From NCBI GenBank assembly GCA_947632055.1, contig CANRNS010000003.1, positions 1 through 59,892 of the forward strand: DNA of 59,892 nucleotides. The letters run 5' to 3'. Every line of letters starts with the position of its first letter. Within the stretch, counting starts at the first letter, position 1. Positions 19,049 through 29,665 of the stretch are shown in pieces. This DNA is from an uncultured Akkermansia sp. GTDB taxonomy: Bacteria; Verrucomicrobiota; Verrucomicrobiia; Verrucomicrobiales; Akkermansiaceae. A model generated the notes under the pieces. The model saw nothing but the letters and a program-made list of their open reading frames with translations. It ran no database searches and had not been told where the DNA came from. Position numbers and translations under genes: made by a program.

Positions 19049-19732
19049 ATGTCATACGGGGTAGCACTACATGTTTGGGGCGAGTATGCCTGTTACACTC
19101 GTCCGGAGCTTAAAGCAGAGCGCGTCAGCTACGAGGTGATGACACCTTCGGCTGCTCGTGGTATTTTGTCTGCCATCTACTGGAAACCGGAATTTAACTG
19201 GGTTATTGATCGCATTCGGGTGCTCAAGCCGATTCGCATGACACAAGTGCGTCGCAACGAAGTAAGCGAAAAAGCTGCAAAGCCTAAAAAAAACTCAAAA
19301 TCATTCTACATTGAGGAAAAACGACAACAACGTGCTGCTACCGTGCTCAAGGATGTCAGCTATGTGATCGAGGCACACGTGGAAATTGTGCAGAATCAGG
19401 GAGACATCAACGATGTGGCAAAACACTTGGAGGTATTTAAGCGACGTGTGCAGAAGGGGCAGTGTTTTTATCAGCCCTGCTTGGGAGTGCGTGAATTCCC
19501 TGCCATGTTTGAACTGGTGGAGGATCCTGTTTCGCTGCCTTGCGAGCTTCCTGACTCGCAAAAGAACCGCTCCTTCGGTCTAATCTTCCACGATATGGTG
19601 TATCAGAATGATGAAAAGGGGAAAATCGTATGTGCTCATACCGGTAAAACTCAAACGGCCGAGCCTCACTTCTTCATGGCAGAATTGAGAGATGGGGTGA
19701 TGGACTGCAAGCTGGGTAAAACTTATTCGTAA
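19049..19732 (+). CDS. cas5c: Type I-C Cas5 (Cas5d/Cas5c), pre-crRNA endonuclease
   Basis: The start MSYGVALHVWGEYACYTRPELK at 19049 gives 227 residues, the family size. A longer open frame upstream begins inside cas3 and lacks homology. Conserved Cas5c features are the N-terminal RAMP strand, ERVSYEVMTPSAARGILSAIYW and KPIRMTQVRRNE. In type I-C systems, which lack Cas6, Cas5c cuts the pre-crRNA at the base of the repeat hairpin and stays on the 5' handle. It is followed 2 nt later by cas8c. Confidence 0.95.
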   Translation: MSYGVALHVWGEYACYTRPELKAERVSYEVMTPSAARGILSAIYWKPEFNWVIDRIRVLKPIRMTQVRRNEVSEKAAKPKKNSKSFYIEEKRQQRAATVLKDVSYVIEAHVEIVQNQGDINDVAKHLEVFKRRVQKGQCFYQPCLGVREFPAMFELVEDPVSLPCELPDSQKNRSFGLIFHDMVYQNDEKGKIVCAHTGKTQTAEPHFFMAELRDGVMDCKLGKTYS

Positions 19733-19734
19733 CT

Positions 19735-21555
19735 ATGATTATCAAAGAGCTATACGAGTTATATAAGCGACTTGTTGCCGATGGCATCGACGAGGTGGCT
19801 CAGTATGGTTGGACCAGACGAAAGATAGAATTCAGAATTGTTATCAAAGATGATGGAACATTGGTAAGGATTTCAAAAACAAAAGCCATAGATAGTGCAT
19901 CGATGGGGGTAAGGACGTCAGGTGACAGGCCGTTTTTCTTGTGTGATACAGCCGAATACCTCTTAGGTGTAGAAGGAGGTGATATTGACCAAACGCGCAG
20001 AAGGCACGAATTGTCTATAAAGAAACATCAAGAAGTGGCGCAAGCTCTAAAAGGGACACATTATGAGGCAGTTTGCAAATTCTTTCAAACGTGGAAGGTT
20101 GAACTGCTTGAGAGTGTTTTGGAAAAATCTCATTTAAAAAAAGCTGATTTAAAATCAAAATCGTTTGGCGTGTTTCGAATCCAAAACAGCGACCGTGATG
20201 TGCACCATGAGCCGCTAATTAAAACATGGTGGGAAACGGAAGGATATAAACAATGGTCAGGAAAAAAACTAAAAAAAGGAATGTGTCTAGTAACAGGTGA
20301 AACACTCCCTATCGAAGATGTCCACCCAATAGATATTCAAAAAGTTTCAGATAAGAAGGCAAAGTTAGTAGCTAATAATTGTAAATCATTTGAGTCCTAC
20401 GGAAAAACGCAATGTTTGAATGCGCCTATTTCAACAAAAGTTGCCCATGGACACGCAAGTGCGCTTAATTATCTGATCACTGCAACTAACCAAAGTTTAC
20501 GTATAGGAAAAGATACCATTGTATTTTGGACAGACGCTCCATCTGAGAAAGCCCAAGAATACAATTTATTTATGATGGCATTTCTTGAGCCAGAAAAAAG
20601 TCAAGATCCTGTTGTGTTGACCAAGGTACAAGCGTGGCTCAATGATATAGCGAGAGGTGTACGTCCCCTGAATATCTTAGATGTGAATGATTGGGAGAAA
20701 ACCCGGTTCTTTGTCCTAGGACTATCTCCTAATTCAGCCCGCATATATGTTCGATTCTTTTATCAGTCAACATTGGCGGATTGGAGTGAACATATCAGTT
20801 CTCACTTCCATGCCATGGAATTATGCGGAGTGGGTGGAAGTGCCAATTATGAGAAGATCACTCCCAAACAAATAATTGCCGCGACAGAACCAGAGTGCAA
20901 GTCGGACAGAGTGTTGCCATCGTCATTATACATTCATTCCTTGATAAACTCTATTTTTAATGGATCGCAGTATTCTGATAGTATTGCGACAAGTATAATT
21001 CGGCGCATACGCGTTGGAAATGGGAAAAAAAGTGACAAACAAAGAGGTAATAAAGGCAGGTGTGCCTACATGAGAAGATGGCTTATCAATAACTATGTGC
21101 GCTGTGCCTTTTTAAAAGCATGGCTCATTCGACGACCTACTCACTACAAACTAGAACCCATGTTAGACTCAGATAATACCCAACAAGGATATATTCTAGG
21201 GCGATTATTCGCAGTGCTGGTGGAAGCTCAACTGAGAGTATTGCCTAATCTCAACCGAACCATAAGGGATACATATTTTGGAAGAGCGTCGACCTCTCCA
21301 GGCAGTGTTTTTCCTGTTTTAATCCGCCTGCATCAGCATCATCTAAAAGCTATGGACAGAGACGATGAGCATAAACGCGCACGTTTGTATTTTGAGAAGA
21401 CGGTACTCGCGCTCATGGCAAATTTATCCCCTGATTCTTCTTTTCCCATGCATCTTTCTTTAGAAGAACAAGGACTCTTTGACTTAGGCTTTTATCATCA
21501 AACATTGTCCTCTATACAAAAACTAACAAGCAAACACAACAATGAACAAAATTGA
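19735..21555 (+). CDS. cas8c: Type I-C Cascade large subunit Cas8c (Csd1)
   Basis: This 606-residue protein has the Csd1 pattern: MIIKELYELYKRLVADG, GVRTSGDRPFFLCDTAEYLLGV, the central CLVTGETLPIEDVHP, NAPISTKVAHGHASALNYLI and a C-terminal helical bundle with AQLRVLPNLNRTIRDTYFGRASTSPG. Cas8c recognises the PAM and recruits Cas3; in some I-C systems an internal start within cas8c also makes a small subunit. The gene is strongly AT-rich compared with the housekeeping genes, a sign of transfer. Its 3' end overlaps cas7 by 14 nt. Confidence 0.94.
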   Translation: MIIKELYELYKRLVADGIDEVAQYGWTRRKIEFRIVIKDDGTLVRISKTKAIDSASMGVRTSGDRPFFLCDTAEYLLGVEGGDIDQTRRRHELSIKKHQEVAQALKGTHYEAVCKFFQTWKVELLESVLEKSHLKKADLKSKSFGVFRIQNSDRDVHHEPLIKTWWETEGYKQWSGKKLKKGMCLVTGETLPIEDVHPIDIQKVSDKKAKLVANNCKSFESYGKTQCLNAPISTKVAHGHASALNYLITATNQSLRIGKDTIVFWTDAPSEKAQEYNLFMMAFLEPEKSQDPVVLTKVQAWLNDIARGVRPLNILDVNDWEKTRFFVLGLSPNSARIYVRFFYQSTLADWSEHISSHFHAMELCGVGGSANYEKITPKQIIAATEPECKSDRVLPSSLYIHSLINSIFNGSQYSDSIATSIIRRIRVGNGKKSDKQRGNKGRCAYMRRWLINNYVRCAFLKAWLIRRPTHYKLEPMLDSDNTQQGYILGRLFAVLVEAQLRVLPNLNRTIRDTYFGRASTSPGSVFPVLIRLHQHHLKAMDRDDEHKRARLYFEKTVLALMANLSPDSSFPMHLSLEEQGLFDLGFYHQTLSSIQKLTSKHNNEQN

Positions 21556-22513
21556 TTTTATTCTACTGTATGATGTTACGGATGCTAATCCTAACGGTGA
21601 TCCCGATGGTGGAAATATGCCGCGCGCTGATTTAAACACTAATCAAGGGATAGTTACAGATGTGTGTCTGAAACGCAAGATACGCAATTATATCGAACTC
21701 ATAAGTTCAACGAAGGAATTTTTGGATAAATACGAGACAGGGACGAAAAGATTTGAAATTTTCGTAAAGGAAAAAGCTATTCTTAACAAACAGCAAGAGC
21801 GTGCTGTTGAAGAATTGGGAAAAGATGCCACTGTAGACGATAAAAGAGGCTGGATGTGTGAACATTTCTATGATATTCGTACATTTGGTGCCGTGATGTC
21901 GACAGGTTCTGATGAACAAGGCAAGGATGACTCTGAAGATAGAGAGACTAGTTCCGATGACAAAGGAAAGAGCAAAAAAAAACCTAAAAAGAAAGATGCA
22001 AATTGCGGGCAAGTTCGAGGACCTGTTCAAATATCTTTCTCCCGATCCATTGATTCCATTTACCCTCAAGAACATTCGCTCACACGATGTGCAGTTACAA
22101 AGGTGGAAGATGCTGAAAAAGAACGCACCATGGGACGCAAGTACACTGTGCCGTATGGTTTATACATGGCAAAAGGAACGGTGAATCCATTTTTAGCCAG
22201 TTGCAAGGATAAGGATGGGAACGAAAAGGGTACAGGCTTCGATGAGAACGATCTTGAGCTCTTCAAGGAAGCCCTGGTGCACATGTTCGACTTCGATGCT
22301 TCGGCGGCGCGTCCGGCTGGCTCTATGGTGATGCGTAAGGTCATCTTCTTCCACCACAGCAGCAAATTAGGCTCCGCTCCGGCGCACAAGCTGTACGAAC
22401 TTCTGAAAGTCGCCAAAAAGCCGGGAGTGGAAGTGCCTCGCAATTACGCAGATTACGATGTACAGCTTGCAAAGGAGCAACTCCCGTCGGGAGTAACTGT
22501 CGAAGAGCTTTAA
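21542..22513 (+). CDS. cas7c: Type I-C Cas7 (Csd2) backbone subunit with a charged insertion
   Basis: This 323-residue RAMP protein begins MNKIDFILLYDVTDANPNGDPDGGNMPR, the standard Csd2 N-terminus, and has FYDIRTFGAVMSTG and later RGPVQISFSRSID. Multiple copies coat the crRNA in Cascade. Residues ~120-155 form a Ser/Asp/Glu then Lys-rich low-complexity stretch (SEDRETSSDD, KGKSKKKPKKKD) that I do not recall from typical Csd2 proteins and that probably forms a disordered surface loop. The 3' part returns to host-like GC content. It lies between cas8c (overlapping) and cas4 (8-nt gap). Confidence 0.95.
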   Translation: MNKIDFILLYDVTDANPNGDPDGGNMPRADLNTNQGIVTDVCLKRKIRNYIELISSTKEFLDKYETGTKRFEIFVKEKAILNKQQERAVEELGKDATVDDKRGWMCEHFYDIRTFGAVMSTGSDEQGKDDSEDRETSSDDKGKSKKKPKKKDANCGQVRGPVQISFSRSIDSIYPQEHSLTRCAVTKVEDAEKERTMGRKYTVPYGLYMAKGTVNPFLASCKDKDGNEKGTGFDENDLELFKEALVHMFDFDASAARPAGSMVMRKVIFFHHSSKLGSAPAHKLYELLKVAKKPGVEVPRNYADYDVQLAKEQLPSGVTVEEL

Positions 22514-22521
22514 GCTGTCAG

Positions 22522-23148
22522 ATGCCAGACACGGAGATACCCATCTCGGCGTTGCAGCATTACGTGTACTGCCCGCGGCAGTGCGCGCTCATCCATATCG
22601 AACGTGCGTGGGCAGAGAACGCTCTCACCACATTCGGGAGCATGGAGCATGCGCGCGTGGACTCCGGAGAGAGCACGTTGCGGGATGGCGTGCGTACGGT
22701 CCGTTCGCTGCACTTGGTCAACAAGCGGTTGGGTATATGGGGTGTGGCGGATGCCGTGGAATACACGATGGAGGAGCCTCGGCGCATTACCCCCATAGAG
22801 TACAAGCACGGTCGCCCAAAGCTGCACCCGGCGGACGAGGTGCAACTTTGCGCGCAGGCGCTGTGTCTGGAAGAGATGCACAGCGTGCACGTGGAAGAGG
22901 CATTTCTCTACTACCGAGGCACACGGAAGAGACACAGGGTTCAGCTCACTCCTGAGCTGCGTGCCACAACGGAGCAGGTGATTACCGAGACGCGCAATCT
23001 CTTTGAAAGCGGTGAGTTGCCTCCGGCAGAACGCCACGATGGCTGTGATGCCTGTTCGTTGGTGGATGTTTGCTTGCCCGCCACGCGTCGGCGGAGTGTG
23101 GCGGCATACAACGAAGCCGGATTCACAGCCTTGCTCAATAGCCCATGA
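22522..23148 (+). CDS. cas4: CRISPR adaptation exonuclease Cas4
   Basis: This 208-residue protein has the PD-(D/E)XK core (HYVYCPRQCALIHIER, then TPIEYKHGRPK with the catalytic E-x-K, and LCAQALCLEEM). The four Fe-S cysteines are the one in CPRQC plus the C-terminal CDACSLVDVC group. Cas4 trims prespacers and selects those with a correct PAM for Cas1-Cas2. Its last codon overlaps the cas1 start (ATGA), so the two are translationally coupled. Confidence 0.96.
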   Translation: MPDTEIPISALQHYVYCPRQCALIHIERAWAENALTTFGSMEHARVDSGESTLRDGVRTVRSLHLVNKRLGIWGVADAVEYTMEEPRRITPIEYKHGRPKLHPADEVQLCAQALCLEEMHSVHVEEAFLYYRGTRKRHRVQLTPELRATTEQVITETRNLFESGELPPAERHDGCDACSLVDVCLPATRRRSVAAYNEAGFTALLNSP

Positions 23149-24167
23149 AAAAACACCTGAACACGCTCTACATTACAACCGAGGATACGTGGCTTGCGCT
23201 GGATGGCGAAACTGTATCCGTGCGGATGCCGGGTCGTAGTGCCGTGCGTATTCCTCTTGTCAATTTGGAGGCTATTCAAACGTTCGGGTGGAACATCATG
23301 GCGACGCCTCAGCTCATGGCGCACTGCGCTGAGTGCGGTGTGCATCTGTCTTTCTGTTCGCCACACGGGCGTTTCCTCTGTCGCGTTTCCGGCTACTCAC
23401 CGGGCAATGTCCTGCTGCGCCGGGCTCAATACCGTTTGGCGGACGATCCGTATGCTTCGATACTTATCTCCCGCGAAATGGTAGCTGCTAAAATACTGAA
23501 CGCGCGCACCGTGCTGCAGCGTGTGTGCAGGGATTACAACGAAAGAGCTGTAGTTTTACAGGAATACGGCAACACTTTGGCAAGCTATGTGCGTCAGGCA
23601 AGACGGGCAACTACAGCGGAACAGCTCTTAGGCATTGAAGGTGCAGCTGCAGAGTGCTATTTTTCTGCTTTCCCGCACTTCCTTCTTTCCGATGATTGGA
23701 GTTTCCAATCGCGCAATCGCCGTCCTCCGCGAGATCCTGTCAATTCCTTGCTTTCCTTTGCATACACGCTGCTGGCTGCTGATTGCAAATCTGCATTAGA
23801 AGCAGTTGGATTGGACCATGCTGTGGGCCTTTATCATAAAGATCGCCCCGGACGCCCAGGATTAGCCTTGGATCTCATGGAGGAATTCCGCGCCCCGCTT
23901 GCAGACCGCACTGTACTCACACTTCTCAATCGCAAACAACTCTCTGCACGTGATTTTATCCACGAGGAAGGAGGATTTGTGCGCCTGACAGATGAGGCAC
24001 GTAAACTTGTTCTCACATCATGGCAAGAACGTAAGAAGGACGAAATGATGCATCCCTATCTTCAAGAAAAGGTAACTATCGGCATGCTTCCTCACATACA
24101 GGCTCGCCTTCTCGCTCAGCACATCCGTGGTGCTTTGGATGCTTATCCTCCTATACTGTGGAAATAG
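23145..24167 (+). CDS. cas1: CRISPR integrase Cas1 (type I-C)
   Basis: This 340-residue protein begins MKKHLNTLYITTEDTWLALDGETV. The C-terminal helical domain carries the metal ligands in IEGAAAECYFSAF (Glu), GLYHKDRPGRPGLALDLMEEFR (His and Asp). It integrates new spacers at the leader end together with Cas2. The residues are intact, so adaptation may be active. It overlaps cas4 by 4 nt and precedes cas2 by 3 nt. Confidence 0.97.
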   Translation: MKKHLNTLYITTEDTWLALDGETVSVRMPGRSAVRIPLVNLEAIQTFGWNIMATPQLMAHCAECGVHLSFCSPHGRFLCRVSGYSPGNVLLRRAQYRLADDPYASILISREMVAAKILNARTVLQRVCRDYNERAVVLQEYGNTLASYVRQARRATTAEQLLGIEGAAAECYFSAFPHFLLSDDWSFQSRNRRPPRDPVNSLLSFAYTLLAADCKSALEAVGLDHAVGLYHKDRPGRPGLALDLMEEFRAPLADRTVLTLLNRKQLSARDFIHEEGGFVRLTDEARKLVLTSWQERKKDEMMHPYLQEKVTIGMLPHIQARLLAQHIRGALDAYPPILWK

Positions 24168-24170
24168 ATT

Positions 24171-24461
24171 ATGCTCTACCTCATCAGTTACGATGTTTCC
24201 ACGGAAAGCCAAGCTGGTCGCCGCCGTTTGAGACGTGTCGCTAAGGTGTGTGAAGATTACGGCGTGCGGGTGCAAAATTCCGTTTTCGAGTGCGTGCTCG
24301 ATTATGCTACCTTCGTTCGTGTCAAGAGTGAACTTTCTAGTATCATTGATCCCGAGCAGGATAGTTTACGTTTTTATCCCTTGGGTAAAAGAGGACGCGA
24401 AAAAGTCGTGCATTTAGGTGTGGAGCGTGGTATAGATGTAGAGTCTCCTCTCATCCTATGA
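24171..24461 (+). CDS. cas2: CRISPR adaptation protein Cas2
   Basis: This 96-residue ferredoxin-like protein starts MLYLISYDVSTESQAGRRRLRRVAKVCEDYG and carries VQNSVFECVLDYA. Cas2 dimers bridge two Cas1 dimers in the integration complex. The conserved first-strand Asp (SYDVS) is present. It is the last cas gene; a hairpin and an AT-rich leader separate it from the array. Confidence 0.97.
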   Translation: MLYLISYDVSTESQAGRRRLRRVAKVCEDYGVRVQNSVFECVLDYATFVRVKSELSSIIDPEQDSLRFYPLGKRGREKVVHLGVERGIDVESPLIL

Positions 24462-24495
24462 GAAGATAGTTTTCGCTTTCGACGCGAACGTGGTG

Positions 24496-24545
24496 AGGTC
24501 ACGGTAATGCCGCGGGGTTCGCGCTGCCGTGACCTTTCCCATGTC
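24496..24545 (+). terminator. Hairpin after cas2, possible terminator
   Basis: AGGTCACGG (24496-24504) pairs perfectly with CCGTGACCT (24537-24545) around a GC-rich loop that can fold further, followed by TTTCCC. The T-run is short, so termination may be partial. It could insulate the array from cas transcription. Confidence 0.5.
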
Positions 24546-24548
24546 ATG

Positions 24549-24750
24549 AAGATTGATAGATTTGTGTGTTTACATTGAAATTGTTTATATTCAGTGTGTA
24601 AAATACAGTTGTCCAGTAAAACTCGAGAAATGCTACATACAGGGGAGGAATGCTTTTTTTATTTCTCATACACGAAATAGACTCGTGAATACCCCATTTC
24701 GCGAAAAAAAGTTCCTTCACTTTTACTCTAAGTTACTGTACAATCCCCCT
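24549..24750 (+). promoter_or_regulatory. CRISPR leader with a promoter abutting the first repeat
   Basis: This ~200-bp AT-rich, non-coding stretch lies between the cas2 hairpin and the first repeat. TTCACT (24716-24721), a 17-bp spacer and TACAAT (24739-24744) predict a transcription start at about 24751, the first base of repeat 1. The orientation (leader at the cas2 end, repeats ending GTTGAAAC) matches plus-strand transcription. Confidence 0.7.
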
Positions 24751-27700
24751 GTCGCCTCCTCACGGAGGCGTGAGTTGAAACTCATTATCCGCAAAACCAT
24801 ACGTCCCGCACGGTAGTCGCCTCCTCACGGAGGCGTGAGTTGAAACTGCCCGCCCGCGCTCAGCGCGCAAAGCGTTATCTGTCGCCTCCTCACGGAGGCG
24901 TGAGTTGAAACCAGCGTTCCGCCGGTCGCCTCCACTAAAAAGCCCGTCGCCTCCTCACGGAGGCGTGAGTTGAAACTGATCACTGATAGCATAACTCCTC
25001 CCCATATCCGGTCGCCTCCTCACGGAGGCGTGAGTTGAAACCACCACCAGCCGATAATGCAGCCCCGTCTGCCCTCGTCGCCTCCTCACGGAGGCGTGAG
25101 TTGAAACAGTCTTGTCAACAATGCCAGCCAGCAGGTTGCGCGTCGCCTCCTCACGGAGGCGTGAGTTGAAACGGCTTGCTACCTCTCGCCTCGCGCCCAT
25201 CCGGGTCGCCTCCTCACGGAGGCGTGAGTTGAAACCAGAAGTTGGCAATGCGTTCGTCGCGTTCTTTCCAGTCGCCTCCTCACGGAGGCGTGAGTTGAAA
25301 CCACTTGCCTTTGCTCTGCACCGGCTGCCCAACTTGTCGCCTCCTCACGGAGGCGTGAGTTGAAACAGTTTCAACAGAAGTAGGATTACCATCCTCTTGG
25401 GTCGCCTCCTCACGGAGGCGTGAGTTGAAACTCACCAAGAACCTGCTCTACGATCGGATTGGCAGTCGCCTCCTCACGGAGGCGTGAGTTGAAACGACAT
25501 CGGCGTCGCGCAGGTGTACAAGCACGACAGTCGCCTCCTCACGGAGGCGTGAGTTGAAACCGCTTCCGCTTCCGGCTCCACCCCGTCTCCCTCGTCGCCT
25601 CCTCACGGAGGCGTGAGTTGAAACAATGCCATCACCTTGAACAAGTTGTTGCGCAAACGTCGCCTCCTCACGGAGGCGTGAGTTGAAACGAAACCGCCTA
25701 AACACCTTAGAGAGGCTTTGTAGTCGCCTCCTCACGGAGGCGTGAGTTGAAACCAACCAAAAGAAAATGGCGAGATCGGCTGGAGGAAGTCGCCTCCTCA
25801 CGGAGGCGTGAGTTGAAACAGTCCAAGCTTTGTGACCGGGAAATTGACTTCGCGTCGCCTCCTCACGGAGGCGTGAGTTGAAACGGGTGGTAAGTCCTCC
25901 ATAACCGTTGTACAGAGTGTCGCCTCCTCACGGAGGCGTGAGTTGAAACTCTCATAATCGGGAATCTCCTATTTTTCATCCAGTCGCCTCCTCACGGAGG
26001 CGTGAGTTGAAACATCAACAACTTTAACTCCAATGAACCAGTAAAGAAGTCGCCTCCTCACGGAGGCGTGAGTTGAAACTAAAGAAAGAGCACTTGAAAT
26101 GCTGAAATATTTTGTCGCCTCCTCACGGAGGCGTGAGTTGAAACTTAAAATACCAGAAACTAGATATAGCTAATCCTGAGTCGCCTCCTCACGGAGGCGT
26201 GAGTTGAAACTGACACCGCCTATTCCGGTAACTAATCTCTTTCAGTCGCCTCCTCACGGAGGCGTGAGTTGAAACCAGAGACAATCAGTTTAGAGCCACA
26301 AAATTATTTGGAGTCGCCTCCTCACGGAGGCGTGAGTTGAAACTTTAGCAAATTGTTGTCCATAGTCATCTGTGAGAGTCGCCTCCTCACGGAGGCGTGA
26401 GTTGAAACTCTATAGATTTGTCTAATTTCTCATCGATTAGCGGTCGCCTCCTCACGGAGGCGTGAGTTGAAACCTCAGAAAGTTACCCGTCGCTGCATTA
26501 TACAGAGTCGCCTCCTCACGGAGGCGTGAGTTGAAACAGAAAAGATTTGATGCCGTATCTGAAAAAAATAGTCGCCTCCTCACGGAGGCGTGAGTTGAAA
26601 CACCGATCCGTCATATCACATGAGTTTTTGGGAAAAAGTCGCCTCCTCACGGAGGCGTGAGTTGAAACAGGAGCCGGATGCACAACCGCAATTCGTTGCT
26701 CGTCGCCTCCTCACGGAGGCGTGAGTTGAAACCATTAGTCCCAAGAAATTCTTGTAAATTAGATCTGGTCGCCTCCTCACGGAGGCGTGAGTTGAAACAG
26801 AAGCCTCATCACAGATGATAAACTGCTTATGTGTCGCCTCCTCACGGAGGCGTGAGTTGAAACGACTCCCGGGGGTGCAAAATCTCCTAAGAGCTGTGGT
26901 CGCCTCCTCACGGAGGCGTGAGTTGAAACTTGTTTTATTTGTAACAATTTTAGACAACCTAGGTCGCCTCCTCACGGAGGCGTGAGTTGAAACTTGTTTT
27001 GTTGGTCATTCTGCCAATTATTTAGAGGTCGCCTCCTCACGGAGGCGTGAGTTGAAACGGGAACACATTGAGAGATTTATCAAATCAATCGTAGTCGCCT
27101 CCTCACGGAGGCGTGAGTTGAAACTGGTTCTATATCTGTTTCAGATTTTACTAAGAAAGGTCGCCTCCTCACGGAGGCGTGAGTTGAAACAGCGCCTCCG
27201 CCGTACTCTGCTCCTCCCGCAGCGTCGCCTCCTCACGGAGGCGTGAGTTGAAACGGGTCTTTGGTCAAAATAAACTCGCGCGCCTGCTGTCGCCTCCTCA
27301 CGGAGGCGTGAGTTGAAACCGGCCATCGCGCTGTAGCCTTGCATAGCCGCACTGGTCGCCTCCTCACGGAGGCGTGAGTTGAAACCTCTCCCTCCTCAAA
27401 CTCCACGCTCCACTTGCCGGTCGCCTCCTCACGGAGGCGTGAGTTGAAACAGAGGCTGAACTTGACGCCCTCGCCGATGAGTTGTCGCCTCCTCACGGAG
27501 GCGTGAGTTGAAACGGCTGCGTCTTGTACTCCCTATCATGCGCCTTCGGTCGCCTCCTCACGGAGGCGTGAGTTGAAACGTCCGGAAAATATCACTGCTC
27601 GCCCCCGCATTCTGTCGCCTCCTCACGGAGGCGTGAGTTGAAACTGCTCTCCCCCGGCTTCTGCTCCCGCTTCCGCCGTCGCCTCCTCACGGAGGCGTGA

Positions 27701-29275
27701 GTTGAAACTCACCCTGCTTTACCTGCTTCAATCCCAACTTAATGTCGCCTCCTCACGGAGGCGTGAGTTGAAACAGCAGCCTCCCAAGCTCCTGCATCTG
27801 CCCAGCCTCGTCGCCTCCTCACGGAGGCGTGAGTTGAAACAGCTCCCTCTCCGCCTTCGTCCGCCGTAGCTCCGGTCGCCTCCTCACGGAGGCGTGAGTT
27901 GAAACTCCCTCCTTGATAATACGCGCTTTTCAACCTCCGTCGCCTCCTCACGGAGGCGTGAGTTGAAACAACACAAGCGCCCGCCCCACCTCATCCGGCA
28001 CCAGTCGCCTCCTCACGGAGGCGTGAGTTGAAACTCCTTGCTCAGCACCCAGCCATTAGCCAGCGCAGTCGCCTCCTCACGGAGGCGTGAGTTGAAACAG
28101 CATGATCTGGTCATACGGCGAAATCTCCGTGGTCGCCTCCTCACGGAGGCGTGAGTTGAAACAAATCCACCACCGGCAGCACCACCTCATCCGGCAGTCG
28201 CCTCCTCACGGAGGCGTGAGTTGAAACGAGACGGCGAGGGAAATGACGCGGGAGGCGTATGGGGTCGCCTCCTCACGGAGGCGTGAGTTGAAACTCCAGA
28301 AGGAATTTGGCGTCGATCCTAACACCGTCGTCGCCTCCTCACGGAGGCGTGAGTTGAAACTCGAGCGAGTCGGCGAGGAAGCTGTACCCCTCCATGTCGC
28401 CTCCTCACGGAGGCGTGAGTTGAAACAGCCGCCACCTCGCCAGCCCCACATCCTGCACCCGGTCGCCTCCTCACGGAGGCGTGAGTTGAAACAGGATCTT
28501 TCAGGTTTCTTGACATGGTGTATGGTGGTCGCCTCCTCACGGAGGCGTGAGTTGAAACTCAAAAAACCTCGCCTGCCCAAGCGGTCTCCAAAACGTCGCC
28601 TCCTCACGGAGGCGTGAGTTGAAACAACCAATCGAACGCCGCCCCCTTCTCCGTCATACGTCGCCTCCTCACGGAGGCGTGAGTTGAAACTGATGAGATG
28701 GCGAAGAAGACGGTGCTGAAGCGGTCGCCTCCTCACGGAGGCGTGAGTTGAAACCCGATGGGAAGTTGGGGTTGCCATGGGCGAATATGTCGCCTCCTCA
28801 CGGAGGCGTGAGTTGAAACTGAGAAGTTGGAGGATGTGGCGGCGCATGCGAGGGTCGCCTCCTCACGGAGGCGTGAGTTGAAACGCAGAATCTACCCACG
28901 AAGGCGGAAAATACGGCAAGTCGCCTCCTCACGGAGGCGTGAGTTGAAACGGGAGGTGGCTGAGGCGGCTGTGCGGGGCGCACCGTCGCCTCCTCACGGA
29001 GGCGTGAGTTGAAACTGGTTGCGGGGTTGGTGGCAGTGACGTCGTATGGGTCGCCTCCTCACGGAGGCGTGAGTTGAAACACCGTACTGCTCACCGTCAT
29101 CCTCCGCGCATTCGGTCGCCTCCTCACGGAGGCGTGAGTTGAAACCAACATCGCGCATACTCCCTCAGCGCAGCATAAGTCGCCTCCTCACGGAGGCGTG
29201 AGTTGAAACGGTCGCGCTTATCAGCCCTGCCTGCACCAGCAACTGTCGCCTCCTCACGGAGGCGTGAGTTGAAAC

Positions 29276-29309
29276 GGCTGCCAGGACGTAGCGAGCGGCT
29301 ACATCCTGC
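29276..29309 (+). repeat. Duplicated, self-complementary spacer (first copy)
   Basis: This 34-bp spacer is identical to the one at 29666-29699, six spacer positions further on. It contains CAGGACGTAGC and GCTACATCCTG, which pair around a 5-nt loop with one G.T mismatch, so the crRNA would carry a strong hairpin in its guide. Confidence 0.95.
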
Positions 29310-29665
29310 GTCGCCTCCTCACGGAGGCGTGAGTTGAAACGCCGTCTAGCCCTGGGGGACCTTGCGGGCCGGGGGTCGCCTCCTCACGGAGGCGTGAGTT
29401 GAAACTTTCCTACCATGAAAACAACAACCAACACCAACAGTCGCCTCCTCACGGAGGCGTGAGTTGAAACCACCAGGACATCCTGCTGGCGCTCATCGGT
29501 GATCGTCGCCTCCTCACGGAGGCGTGAGTTGAAACTGGGCGAAGCTGGTTGCGAGCGTTATCATCGCGGGTCGCCTCCTCACGGAGGCGTGAGTTGAAAC
29601 CATTCATCTTCGTCGTCCATGTTCGGCATTTGTCGTCGCCTCCTCACGGAGGCGTGAGTTGAAAC

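Noticed and set aside
24496..24545. tRNA-like patch after cas2 (contains GGGGTTCGCGC)
   Set aside because: There is no acceptor, D or anticodon arm geometry; it is a simple hairpin. I found no tRNA or rRNA gene anywhere in the window.
27255..27288. Possible self-targeting spacer: its last ~14 bp (CTCGCGCGCCTGCT) also occur in the polyvalent gene near 31930
   Set aside because: The match is short, GC-rich and at the PAM-distal end of the spacer, so chance is likely. A full spacer-versus-genome search would settle it. I found no longer match by eye, but did not test all 77 spacers exhaustively.
24955..29012. Open frames running through the CRISPR array on both strands
   Set aside because: They repeat STHASVRRR or SSRRRELK at the array period, so they are translations of the repeat and not genes.
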